Of a DNA stretch of 64,000 nt, positions 1 to 8,655 are shown one piece after another. The stretch lies in assembly GCA_934098485.1 (NCBI GenBank), contig CAKOOH010000002.1:1-64000 (forward strand), written 5' to 3'. Position numbers and translations under genes: made by a program. Position 1 is the first letter of the stretch, and every line of letters starts with the position of its first letter. This stretch comes from an uncultured Bacilli bacterium. GTDB taxonomy: Bacteria > Bacillota_I > Bacilli_A > RF39 > UBA660. A model generated the notes under the pieces. That model was not told where the DNA came from and did no database searches. It worked only from the letters and a program-made list of their open reading frames with translations.

Positions 1-221
1 GGTGTTTTCATTCCTTCTTCATCACTTACTGGATACACATTATCTAATGATACTGCATTTGTTTCATCAGAATAATCTACTCCCAAACACCTAAGCATTG
101 ACATACTATTTATTGAATCTTGATTTTTCCTTACTTTTATATAGGCGTAAGACATTCCTGCTAGTGTTATTACCAAACCTATTATCGCTACCACAGCTAA
201 AATTTTTCTACTTTTTCTCAT
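1..221 (-). CDS. Partial secreted/surface protein, N-terminus only
   Basis: The first 73 codons of a minus-strand gene are present; its C-terminus lies beyond the left edge. The ATG is at 219-221 and follows a GGGTGAT ribosome binding site. The protein begins MRKSRKILAVVAIIGLVIT, a positively charged start plus one hydrophobic helix, and then has SYAY, like the ends of SipW-type signal segments in TasA/camelysin-like proteins. The rest (Met- and Asp-rich, one Cys) matches nothing I recognise. Its leader is a near copy of the leader of the next surface gene, which suggests that the two are co-regulated. The function is unknown and probably extracellular. Confidence 0.7.
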   Translation of the reverse strand, partial: MRKSRKILAVVAIIGLVITLAGMSYAYIKVRKNQDSINSMSMLRCLGVDYSDETNAVSLDNVYPVSDEEGMKT

Positions 222-226
222 ACTTA

Positions 227-330
227 AATCACCCGATATTTTCTACTTAATTATACTAATAACCCCCCCATGTCAAGTTAATATCGCGCATATAAAAAGT
301 CTATGACATTAACCAAAAATTGTGCTAATT
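227..330 (-). repeat. Duplicated promoter/leader block, copy A
   Basis: This 104-bp block upstream of the truncated left-edge gene matches 2199-2302 with about 12 substitutions by eye and no length difference. It contains the ribosome binding site, a -10 and -35 pair, a G7 run and a conserved upstream segment. The second copy precedes another surface-protein gene. Confidence 0.85.
250..276 (-). promoter_or_regulatory. Sigma-A-like promoter with G7 spacer tract, copy A
   Basis: On the minus strand, TTGACA (271-276) and TATAAT (250-255) are perfect hexamers separated by only 15 bp. The spacer contains seven consecutive Gs (C7 at 263-269 on the plus strand). Sigma-A promoters usually prefer about 17 bp, so gain or loss of G residues by strand slippage would change promoter strength. 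Phase variation is an inference. Confidence 0.65.
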
Positions 331-391
331 TTAAGTTTAAAAAAATCAAAAAAGCACAAAGAAAAAAGTGATATTTCTATCACCATGAATA

Positions 392-2194
392 TTAATTTAC
401 TACAAACGGATCACTCGCCGTTCCTGTTCCCTTAGATATAATTGTTGTATCTTTTAAAGATATTGCTGGTCTTATAGAATATGCATTTTTAACTACCGTA
501 TCCCCAGTTATTGCACCCGTAGTTCCAATACTAAAAATAGCTGTACCAGCACCATTATTAAATTGTGATGACATTGTCCACCAATATGTGCCAAATGCAT
601 TCTCATACAAATAATATGTTTTATTATCTTTGATAAAATCAGCACCAGCAAAAGCAACTTCATCTACTGTTAATAAACCGATTTTTTTATCTAAAGCACC
701 ATTTCCATTGATTGTATCTGAAACAGTAAACTTTGATAATTTACCTCCTAAATCATCGTTTGGACATACTAATATTGGAACTCCATTATTCTCTCTTGTT
801 CTTGTAAATGCATTATAATAAGTTGTATTAATACCTATTCCAGCACCCGAAGAAGATTTATCATTACACCAAATAGTATCCGCCAGTTTACTTTCATATG
901 CCGAAATATAAGTGTTATACCATTTTTCCAAATTTTGTAAAATTATACTTTTATTTGTATTAGCATGAGTTTCACCATATGTTCCAGCATTAGTAACACC
1001 GTACATAAATCCTACATAAGCATTATCATACATTGAAGAATTATACATTGTTGTATATGTTGTACCTTGATATCTTGCAAAGGATGCATTTGGATCGTTA
1101 TTTGTTGAAGCACAAGGATTTGCTACTTTATTTACATTATCATTGTGAAGTACTAGCTTTATTGACCCGTCGCCTGTTATACGCACTATTCTCCAGCATT
1201 TATTTGCAAACTCAACATAATTATTATCTATTGCTCCTCTAAAGTAATAACTTGTTCCATAATCATCTTGTGCACTTGCAAGTACTTTTTCGCTTGACTC
1301 AGATACTGCTAGTCCCGGTGTTGTCTTCGGTTCTTTTATAGTAGGATAATTTTTTCTTATTGTTTCTACTAAAGTTGGAGCAGTTTCAAAGTTTATATTA
1401 CATACAGTACTTGATTTTGATATGTTATTAACATTTATAATCCATTTAGCATTTGTCCAATCCCAATAACCGTTTATTTTAATGTTACTATCAATTACAC
1501 CATTCACTTCACAAGTTGAAGAAGATATAATATATCCAACTGTATTGGGAAAGCCACTTACTTCCACCCCATCTACATAGGCAATTATTGTAATATCATT
1601 ATCATTATATGCTAAACTTATTTGGTTAGATAGCGCCAATTTGTTGTGATTGTATCCAACACTTAAACCCACTTCTATATAATAATCTTTACTGTCCGTG
1701 TTATCAGTTACAAGAGAAACAAAAATATTTTTGTTAGGACCTATTGTTCCAAAAATATATGGTGTAACAGCATTGTACATAATACTTAATGATTTTGGGG
1801 TATCTATAAATTTTGTGCAATTCTTATCTGTACAAACTCTATAAGTTATCTCATATTTAGTATCAAAATTATTTAAAGATGTTAGCATAATATTAAATTG
1901 TTCTGTTTTACCGGATTTAGATAGGATAATTCGGTCACCAATGATGGTATTTGATGGCACTTTTGTTCCTACTGATGAACCGAGTTTGGTATCATTTATT
2001 ATCATTTTATATTTTAAATCACCAATTGTTATATCAGCACCTTTATTATTTTTTGATGTAGTATATTTTGCGAAAGTCACATTTAAGGATAGACAAAAAA
2101 GCATTAATATAGATATAAGGCTTAAATATTTGAACCTCTTATTTTTCTTTACAATATTCCAAATGTCATTTATTTTATTTTTAAATTTATACAT
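392..2194 (-). CDS. Large secreted surface protein with signal/anchor helix
   Basis: A 600-residue protein. An N-terminal basic stretch and hydrophobic helix (about residues 24-43, ending NVTFAKYTT) resemble a signal peptide or SipW-type signal. The middle (about 60-280) looks beta-rich and has paired cysteines. The C-terminal third carries YYFRGAIDNNYVEFA followed by CWRIVRITGDGSIKL, and ends with an RPAISL segment and a GTGTASDPFVVN tail. That arrangement recurs in surface proteins of uncultured gut Bacilli and resembles DUF6273-like domains; I recognise the pattern but not a function. The start is set by GGGTGAT six bases upstream. Transcription probably begins at the G7-spacer promoter at 2222-2248. 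Likely cell-surface adhesion or display; the biochemical role is unknown. Confidence 0.75.
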   Translation of the reverse strand: MYKFKNKINDIWNIVKKNKRFKYLSLISILMLFCLSLNVTFAKYTTSKNNKGADITIGDLKYKMIINDTKLGSSVGTKVPSNTIIGDRIILSKSGKTEQFNIMLTSLNNFDTKYEITYRVCTDKNCTKFIDTPKSLSIMYNAVTPYIFGTIGPNKNIFVSLVTDNTDSKDYYIEVGLSVGYNHNKLALSNQISLAYNDNDITIIAYVDGVEVSGFPNTVGYIISSSTCEVNGVIDSNIKINGYWDWTNAKWIINVNNISKSSTVCNINFETAPTLVETIRKNYPTIKEPKTTPGLAVSESSEKVLASAQDDYGTSYYFRGAIDNNYVEFANKCWRIVRITGDGSIKLVLHNDNVNKVANPCASTNNDPNASFARYQGTTYTTMYNSSMYDNAYVGFMYGVTNAGTYGETHANTNKSIILQNLEKWYNTYISAYESKLADTIWCNDKSSSGAGIGINTTYYNAFTRTRENNGVPILVCPNDDLGGKLSKFTVSDTINGNGALDKKIGLLTVDEVAFAGADFIKDNKTYYLYENAFGTYWWTMSSQFNNGAGTAIFSIGTTGAITGDTVVKNAYSIRPAISLKDTTIISKGTGTASDPFVVN

Positions 2195-2198
2195 AGAA

Positions 2199-2302
2199 AA
2201 TCACCCGATATTTTCTATTTAATTATATAAATAACCCCCCCATGTCAAGTTAATTTTGTATATGCAAAAAGTCTATGGTATTAACCAAAAATTGTGCTAA
2301 TT
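2199..2302 (-). repeat. Duplicated promoter/leader block, copy B
   Basis: Second copy of the 104-bp block at 227-330, immediately upstream of the 600-residue surface protein. The -35, -10, G7 tract, ribosome binding site and an upstream conserved segment (TTTTTGGTTAAT) are all retained. Confidence 0.85.
2222..2248 (-). promoter_or_regulatory. Sigma-A-like promoter with G7 spacer tract, copy B
   Basis: TTGACA at 2243-2248 and TATAAT at 2222-2227 on the minus strand, again with a 15-bp spacer containing seven Gs (plus-strand C7 at 2235-2241). Same architecture as the promoter at 250-276. Confidence 0.65.
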
Positions 2303-2319
2303 AAATCAATATTACAAAA

Positions 2320-2346
2320 CAAAAAAATCATGCATATTTGCACAAT
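2320..2346 (-). terminator. Rho-independent terminator after the ABC transporter pair
   Basis: On the minus strand ATTGTGCA-AATA-TGCATGAT forms an 8-bp stem with two G-U pairs, followed by seven Ts. It lies just past the stop of the 2350-4755 gene. Confidence 0.6.
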
Positions 2347-2349
2347 TTT

Positions 2350-4755
2350 TTATATATCATGTCTTGCCAAAATCTCCGAAGGTGTTCTAGAAACAACTTT
2401 ATAAACTGGAATTAATCCAACTATTATATTAAATGCAAAACAAATTAATATCGATAAACCAATCGTTTGGTAATTAATTATAACCATACTACCTAAGATT
2501 TTAACCTTACTAACATTCCATAAAATATATCCCATTAATGCAATTCCTGCTAATGAAGCCGTTAACGTTATTGCTAAAATTTCTCCTAAGAACATTTTAT
2601 AAATGTCACTTTTTTTAACACCTATCGCACGGTAAATACCTACTTCTTTAATTCTAGATAAAAACGAAGAACGAATCATTAAATATATTTCAAATAAACT
2701 AATACCAATAATTATACTTGAAAATATTAAAACACTTTTAACACTATCTTGATTTTCTTTAATATAATTATCTTTTGCAACTTTATAACTATCTTTCGCA
2801 TTAAAACCTAATTCTTTAAGTTCTTCTGTTGTCTCTTCTTTAGTAGATGATATTACCATCAATTTTTTACTTTTATTTATAAAGACATTTCTAAGTAAAT
2901 CTTCTGTCCCTAAAAATACATTTTCACTATCAATATCAGCAGAATAATAACCAACTACCTTTATCTTCTCACCGTTAATTTTCGTATTAAGTTTTTCATT
3001 AAGTGCATAAAAATCTTTAGATTTATAATTAACTAAAACTTCATTATCAGCCGTAGGATATCTACCTTTTTCTAACTTATAATCATATGCATTTAAAGAA
3101 CCAAACCTATTTTGATCATCCATCACACGACTAAAAGCCATATCTAACATAATATCTTTATTTACATAAATACTAGGACTTTTTAAATCACATATTCCTA
3201 CTAGTTTATATTCTAAATTAGTATTATCTAGTTTTAACATATGCCCAATAAGTTTACTTCTATCACTTAAACCTGCTTGTTTAGCACTACCCATTTCACT
3301 ATATAAATAATTTAAAGTCATCGTATCCACGACAATTTCATCTTTTTCTTTTGGCATTTGTCCATATATTAAATCATCATCACTAATAAGACTTATATCT
3401 GCTAAAGAACCATTAAATGATTCATTTGCTCTATTATAATTTTGTAAATATGTATTATAAGAAATCATTAACGAAACAATACTATCTCCCGGTAAAACAT
3501 ATTTAATATTTTCTAAAGAACTTATTTTATTATAAACATCATTTGTAACACTAATCATATTTACTTCAATATAATTTTTATTAACTGTCATAAAATCTTC
3601 ATCTTTTACTGTATTGACCGCAAAAATTCTAGCCACGCTAAACAAAATAAACATACTAGCAGCCATATATCCTAAAAGTAAGAATTTCTTAATTAATGAA
3701 TAATTCGTAATTTTTTTAAGTCCTGATATTATAACCGTAAAGATATTATTAATACTTGCATATCTCTTCTTATAATTTTCATTAATAATATTTTCAAAAG
3801 CAAAATCATTAAGGGTCGCATCTTGATGTTTTATCTCTTCATAATGTTCATTTATTAGTTTTATATTTGAGTTTTCATCAACTACTTCTATATTTTCTTT
3901 ACCCTTACTTTCAATATAAATGGTATTATTAACTACTGCAATTGTTATATCTAGTTTCTTAGCGTCTTGTTCATACAAAAGTATATTTCCTAATTTGCTT
4001 TCTAATTTTTCCTGTTTATCAAGATCTTTTAAATAAATATTATTTTCTAATCTATAATCTAATGAACCTTCCTTATCATTTGTATAGTCTTTTTTAATCG
4101 TGCCATCTTCTACTTCTAAAATTCTATCTGCATAAAACTTAGCAAGCTTTTCTTCATGAGTAACTAAAATTACTAACTTTTTCTCACTTATACTTTTAAT
4201 AATATTCATTATTTCTAAAGTATTTTTAGCATCTAAATTACCAGTTGGTTCATCCGCTAAAATGATATCCGGATTTTTAACTAAGGCTCTTGCAATCGCT
4301 ACTCTTTGTCTTTCTCCTCCTGAAAGCATTGATGCAAGTCTATATCTAAAGCGATAAATGTTTAGACTAGTAAGTATATAATCAACTCTTTTTTTAATTT
4401 CTTTTTTATCTTTTAAGCCAATCATTTTAAGTACTAATGCCACATTATCATAAACGCTCATCGTATCAACTAATTTATAATCTTGAAAAATATAACCAAT
4501 ATTTAAATTACGTATCTTATCAATTTGGTAAGCACTTCTTTTTGTAATTCTTTCATTATTTATATAAATCTTACCTGATTTAACGTCATCTAAACCACCA
4601 ATAACATTTAGTAAAGTTGTTTTACCTGAGCCACTTGCTCCTAGCAATGCTACTAAACCTTTATTATCAAGTTTTAAACTAACATTATTAATAACATGAA
4701 TTTCATTCTTTTTACGCCTATTAAAGTATTTGTTAACTTTTTCTAACTGTATCAT
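2350..4755 (-). CDS. ABC transporter, fused ATPase and FtsX/MacB-type permease
   Basis: 801 residues. Residues 1 to about 225 are an ABC ATPase with Walker A GASGSGKTT, Q-loop FQDYKL, signature LSGGERQ and Walker B IILADEPTGNLD. A linker precedes a hydrophobic helix near 360, a large extracytoplasmic region (about 385-680) and three C-terminal helices with the FtsX/MacB signature around EVGIYRAIGVKKSDI. ATPase followed by permease in one chain is a MacB-like layout, typical of exporters or peptide/lipoprotein-handling systems. The start codon overlaps the stop of the upstream ABC gene by one base (TAATG), so the two are translationally coupled and probably form a heterodimer. The substrate cannot be told from sequence. 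No two-component genes adjoin it, unlike many bacitracin-type exporters. Confidence 0.88.
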   Translation of the reverse strand: MIQLEKVNKYFNRRKKNEIHVINNVSLKLDNKGLVALLGASGSGKTTLLNVIGGLDDVKSGKIYINNERITKRSAYQIDKIRNLNIGYIFQDYKLVDTMSVYDNVALVLKMIGLKDKKEIKKRVDYILTSLNIYRFRYRLASMLSGGERQRVAIARALVKNPDIILADEPTGNLDAKNTLEIMNIIKSISEKKLVILVTHEEKLAKFYADRILEVEDGTIKKDYTNDKEGSLDYRLENNIYLKDLDKQEKLESKLGNILLYEQDAKKLDITIAVVNNTIYIESKGKENIEVVDENSNIKLINEHYEEIKHQDATLNDFAFENIINENYKKRYASINNIFTVIISGLKKITNYSLIKKFLLLGYMAASMFILFSVARIFAVNTVKDEDFMTVNKNYIEVNMISVTNDVYNKISSLENIKYVLPGDSIVSLMISYNTYLQNYNRANESFNGSLADISLISDDDLIYGQMPKEKDEIVVDTMTLNYLYSEMGSAKQAGLSDRSKLIGHMLKLDNTNLEYKLVGICDLKSPSIYVNKDIMLDMAFSRVMDDQNRFGSLNAYDYKLEKGRYPTADNEVLVNYKSKDFYALNEKLNTKINGEKIKVVGYYSADIDSENVFLGTEDLLRNVFINKSKKLMVISSTKEETTEELKELGFNAKDSYKVAKDNYIKENQDSVKSVLIFSSIIIGISLFEIYLMIRSSFLSRIKEVGIYRAIGVKKSDIYKMFLGEILAITLTASLAGIALMGYILWNVSKVKILGSMVIINYQTIGLSILICFAFNIIVGLIPVYKVVSRTPSEILARHDI

Positions 4756-6962
4756 TATAATGCCTCCTTATTAAATGTAGTAATCGCACTTTGCTTAAAT
4801 AAATATTTAGTAAATCTTACTTGGATTAAATAAGTCATAAATAAAATTAATAAATACATTAAAACATAATCAGATATTTTCATAAATGAAAGCGTTTCTT
4901 TTAAACCACTAAATAGAATAACATCTTTTTCTATTAGAATAACTAAAGTTATAACCATAATAAACGCTATATTAAAGATGGTAAATAACTCCATAAATAG
5001 TAGATTTTTAGATAACTTTTTACTTGCTCCTAAAATTCTTAAAGTAGAAAAATATGTATGACGACTCTTTAATATTATCTTAATTATTAAATAAGAAATG
5101 AAGAACATTACAATTAATAAAACAATTGTCACAATAACATTAACGATATTTAAGAAATATACAAAGTTAGCAGAACCATTTTCCAGCATTTCTACTATTG
5201 GATAAACATTATAGCCTGCATCTTCTAAAGTTTTTTTTGTTTCATCTATTTTTTTAATATCTTTAACAAATACACTACTTTGATAATTATCTTCTTTAAT
5301 TATTTTTTTATAATCATTAGGATTCAAAAAGATATACGCATTATCATATTCATCATAAATTTTTCCTGTTAAAGTTTTTAAATTATTCTTAGTTAAAACT
5401 TTACTTACCTTTAAATCTAATTCACTATTATAATATAGATTATTATAAATTATTTTTACATCATTATTTAAAGCATTACCGTACTTAGCATAGCTATTAA
5501 GAGCCTCCGTTGCATAAATATATCCTTCTTTAACTTCATTTAGCGGCTCAATTCCAAAGAAAACAGATGTACCATTAATAACTTCTCTAACTATTCCATA
5601 ACTCTTTAAAATTTGCTCATTAACGCTTTTAACTAAGTTTTCTGTACCATATATTTTCACATTATCAAAATTATATTCATCATTATTAACATCAGCAATT
5701 TTTATTCCTACGACTTTTAATTTAGATTTAACTAAATCACCATAGTTCAAGGCTAAATCATAATTAACGCCTATTAATGACTGTGGTGTTTTAAGATAGT
5801 AATTATCTTCACTACCTACTATCACAATTTCATCATCATTTTGGGGCATCACTCCATAATCTAAATCAAGTGGTTTATCTGCACTAAGTAAATTCCCAGA
5901 AAAATAAGTAGTTTTACTATAAATATTAATAACTGAATCAAGTTCTAAATCATTCTTAACTACATAGTTAACGTTAGATAAATTTTTTATAAAATCATAG
6001 TCTTCATTAGTAATAATGCTTTTATCCTTTTTAGAAATTATTACTCTTTCTTTTTCTCTATTTTCTAAAAATGAATTATAACCCGTTATTCCCGCTTTAA
6101 ATTTGCTTTGCTTAAATGAAGAAGTTTCACTTACAATCGCTATAATCATAAATAGAAAAACAGCGAGTAAAAGTAAAAACTTCGGAATAATATTAAATGT
6201 GTTTCTTAAAGCAATTCTAAATTGATTTGCCAAAGTTATATTTTTATTATTATTATTTATCTTTAAATCTTTATTTTCATCTACTTTTTTAATTACTTTA
6301 TCCTCGGTAATCTTTCCATCAAACATCGTAATTTTTCTTGTCGCATATTTTTCTAAATCTTCATAATTATGCGTTACTACAATTACCAATTTATCTTTAG
6401 ATAATTCACTTAATGTTTTAAGAACACTTTCTGATGATCTCTTATCTAAATTTCCTGTTGGTTCATCAGCAATAATAATTGGTGTATTTTGGGCAAGTGC
6501 TCTCGCAATCGCCACTCTTTGTTTTTGACCTCCAGAAAGTTTAGATACTTTAGTATTACGATATTTATATAAATCAACTGATTTTATAAGATCAAGTACT
6601 TTCTTTTTTACATTTCTTCTTTTATGACCATTTAAAAGCAAAATAAGTTCAACATTTTGATATACCGTATAACTATTTACCAAATTAAAATTTTGAAAAA
6701 TATTACTTATATATTCTTTACGATATTTTTCATAATCTTCTTCACTATAATGACTAGTTTCCTTGCCATTAATATACATTTCTCCTTCTTCATAAGAGTC
6801 AAGTCCACTTATTACATTTAAAAGCGTACTTTTACCAGAACCAGACTCCCCTGTTATAACAACAAATTCCCCCATTTTAAATTCCACACTAAGTTTACTA
6901 AAACCTCTAGTTATCATCCCATTTTTGTAGTAATACTTAGCCACATCTTTAAGTCTTATCAT
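4755..6962 (-). CDS. ABC transporter, fused ATPase and permease, partner subunit
   Basis: 735 residues from the ATG at 6960-6962, chosen because GGAGG sits five bases before it; an in-frame ATG four codons earlier lacks a site. The N-terminal ABC ATPase has GESGSGKST, signature LSGGQKQ and Walker B IIIADEPTGNLD. It is followed by a transmembrane helix (about 255-275), an extracytoplasmic domain of about 300 residues, and three C-terminal helices around LRILGASKKL (FtsX-like). It resembles the downstream 801-residue protein in layout but diverges in the extracellular region, which supports a heterodimeric exporter or mechanotransmission complex. It overlaps the next gene by one base. Substrate unknown. 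Confidence 0.87.
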   Translation of the reverse strand: MIRLKDVAKYYYKNGMITRGFSKLSVEFKMGEFVVITGESGSGKSTLLNVISGLDSYEEGEMYINGKETSHYSEEDYEKYRKEYISNIFQNFNLVNSYTVYQNVELILLLNGHKRRNVKKKVLDLIKSVDLYKYRNTKVSKLSGGQKQRVAIARALAQNTPIIIADEPTGNLDKRSSESVLKTLSELSKDKLVIVVTHNYEDLEKYATRKITMFDGKITEDKVIKKVDENKDLKINNNNKNITLANQFRIALRNTFNIIPKFLLLLAVFLFMIIAIVSETSSFKQSKFKAGITGYNSFLENREKERVIISKKDKSIITNEDYDFIKNLSNVNYVVKNDLELDSVINIYSKTTYFSGNLLSADKPLDLDYGVMPQNDDEIVIVGSEDNYYLKTPQSLIGVNYDLALNYGDLVKSKLKVVGIKIADVNNDEYNFDNVKIYGTENLVKSVNEQILKSYGIVREVINGTSVFFGIEPLNEVKEGYIYATEALNSYAKYGNALNNDVKIIYNNLYYNSELDLKVSKVLTKNNLKTLTGKIYDEYDNAYIFLNPNDYKKIIKEDNYQSSVFVKDIKKIDETKKTLEDAGYNVYPIVEMLENGSANFVYFLNIVNVIVTIVLLIVMFFISYLIIKIILKSRHTYFSTLRILGASKKLSKNLLFMELFTIFNIAFIMVITLVILIEKDVILFSGLKETLSFMKISDYVLMYLLILFMTYLIQVRFTKYLFKQSAITTFNKEAL

Positions 6963-6982
6963 AAAGTCCTCCATTTAAGATT

Positions 6983-7010
6983 ATTATATAATATTAAAAA
7001 AAATAAACAA
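6983..7010 (-). promoter_or_regulatory. Probable promoter of the ABC transporter pair
   Basis: TTGTTT (7005-7010) and TATAAT (6983-6988) with a 16-bp spacer on the minus strand, about 20 bases before the ribosome binding site. The -35 lies inside the preceding terminator stem. Confidence 0.45.
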
Positions 7011-7029
7011 GCAAATGTGCTTATTTATT
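6995..7029 (-). terminator. Rho-independent terminator after queA
   Basis: A 12-bp stem with one G-U pair (arms 7002-7013 and 7018-7029, loop of four) followed on the minus strand by about eight Ts. It separates queA from the ABC genes. Confidence 0.85.
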
Positions 7030-7038
7030 GTAAAGTAT

Positions 7039-8064
7039 TTATTTAATTAACATCGCATCGCCAAAACTAAAAAATCTATATTTATTTGCTACTGCAACAT
7101 TGTAAGCATTTAAAATATATTCTTTTTTAGAAAAAGCCGAAACTAACATAACTAAAGTACTTTTTGGTAAATGGAAATTCGTAATTAATTTATCAACCGC
7201 TTTAAATTCAAATCCCGGATAAATAAAGATATTAGTATCACCACTTATCGGAACAAATTTTTCATAAGTTTGTCTTATCGTTTCTAAAGTACGTACACTT
7301 GTAGTACCTACTGCTACAATCGCTCCTCCTGCAGCTTTAACTTCATTTAACGTATCAGCAGCCTCTTTAGTCATTATATAATGCTCAGTATGCATCACAT
7401 GCTTAGTCACATCATCCACGGTAACGGGTCTAAAGGTTCCCAGTCCTACATGTAAAGTAATGTGTACTATTTTTACCCCTTTTTCAGAGATTTTCTCTAA
7501 TAATTCAGGTGTAAAATGAAGTCCCGCTGTTGGTGCTGCTGCTGACCCATATTCTCTAGCGTAAACTGTTTGATATCTTTGCTGATCATCAAGTTTTTCA
7601 TGAATATATGGAGGAAGGGGCATCGTCCCTAATTTATCAAGTATTTCCATTAAAATACCTTCATAAATAAGTTCTACAACTGTTATACCTTCTTCCTTCA
7701 CTTCTTTAACTCTTGCTTTTAAAAGTCCATCCCCAAAAGTAATAACCGTTCCTAACTTTAAACGCTTTTGGGGTTTTGCTAAACATTCCCAAGTATCACC
7801 ATTAATATCTTTAAGAAGTAAAAGTTCAATAACTGCTCCTGTTTCTTCTTTTATTCCAATAATTCTTGCAGGAATTACCTTAGTATCATTTATAACTAAA
7901 GCATCCCCCTTATTTAAATAATCAATCACATCATAAAAATGTTTATGTTCTAGTTCTCCCGTTTTTTTATCCATAACTAAAAGCCTAGATTCACTTCTAT
8001 TTTTTAAAGGAACTTGTGCAATTAATTCTTGTGGTAGTTCATAATCAAAATCTTCTGTTTTCAT
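7039..8064 (-). CDS. queA: S-adenosylmethionine:tRNA ribosyltransferase-isomerase (QueA)
   Basis: 341 residues. It transfers and isomerises the ribosyl group of SAM onto preQ1-modified tRNA to make epoxyqueuosine in the cytoplasm. Family hallmarks are DFDYELPQELIAQ at the N-terminus, SRLLVMD, DALVINDTKVIPAR, YGSAAAPTAGLHFT, THHVGLGTF-like THVGLGTFRPV (here TLHVGLGTFRPV) and FHLPKSTLVMLVSAF near the end. Length is normal. The start at 8062-8064 follows GGAGTGAG by six bases; a longer open frame from an upstream TTG has no suitable site. It is flanked by terminators on both sides, so it appears monocistronic. No tgt or queG lies nearby. Confidence 0.96.
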   Translation of the reverse strand: MKTEDFDYELPQELIAQVPLKNRSESRLLVMDKKTGELEHKHFYDVIDYLNKGDALVINDTKVIPARIIGIKEETGAVIELLLLKDINGDTWECLAKPQKRLKLGTVITFGDGLLKARVKEVKEEGITVVELIYEGILMEILDKLGTMPLPPYIHEKLDDQQRYQTVYAREYGSAAAPTAGLHFTPELLEKISEKGVKIVHITLHVGLGTFRPVTVDDVTKHVMHTEHYIMTKEAADTLNEVKAAGGAIVAVGTTSVRTLETIRQTYEKFVPISGDTNIFIYPGFEFKAVDKLITNFHLPKSTLVMLVSAFSKKEYILNAYNVAVANKYRFFSFGDAMLIK

Positions 8065-8110
8065 ACTTCTCACTCCATACAAGTATTATATATCTTAGTT
8101 AATTTTTTTT

Positions 8111-8137
8111 AAAGAAAAAGTGCCCTAAAAGCACTTT
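8111..8137 (-). terminator. Rho-independent terminator after folA
   Basis: AAAGTGC-TTTTAGG-GCACTTT on the minus strand, followed by TTCTTT. It closes the ruvA-to-folA gene run. Confidence 0.8.
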
Positions 8138-8168
8138 ATATAGCATAATTTTTTAACAACATATAAAT

Positions 8169-8651
8169 CTATCTTTTTTTATACACCGTAAATGCATAAT
8201 CTATATTATTTTCATTTAATTTTTCTAAGACTTCTTTATTATATAATTCTTTATCAAATTTTGGAAAGTATACATCAGCATCTGCTTCTGCATCTATCTC
8301 CGTTAAATATAATACACTCGCATATGGTAAAAATTCTTCATATATTTTTGCTCCACCAATTATAAAACACTCTTCATTAGTATTTTTAACATATTCTAAT
8401 ATTTCAGAAGTATTATGCATTATAGTTGCTCCAGGCACCGTATAATCTTTATTATTAGTTAAAATAAGATGTTTACGATTTGGTAAAAGGCCCGGTAAAG
8501 ATTCAAAACATTTTCTTCCCATAATAATTGTTTTACCAGTAGTCATTTTTTTAAAATATTTTAAATCTTCTTTTAAATGCCATATTAAATTATTATCTTT
8601 ACCTAACTCATTATTTTTACCTATTGCTGCGATTAAAAATAAATTTTTCAT
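8169..8651 (-). CDS. folA: Dihydrofolate reductase
   Basis: 160 residues, normal for bacterial DHFR. It reduces dihydrofolate to tetrahydrofolate with NADPH. Visible family features are LIAAIGKNNELGKDNNLIWH at the substrate and cofactor site, the acidic catalytic position in LKEDLKYFKK, TGKTIIMGRKCFESLP for NADPH binding, and FIIGGAKIYEEFLP. It follows thyA by four bases, which matches its job of recycling the dihydrofolate ThyA makes. It is the last gene before a terminator. Confidence 0.96.
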   Translation of the reverse strand: MKNLFLIAAIGKNNELGKDNNLIWHLKEDLKYFKKMTTGKTIIMGRKCFESLPGLLPNRKHLILTNNKDYTVPGATIMHNTSEILEYVKNTNEECFIIGGAKIYEEFLPYASVLYLTEIDAEADADVYFPKFDKELYNKEVLEKLNENNIDYAFTVYKKR

Positions 8652-8655
8652 CTAT

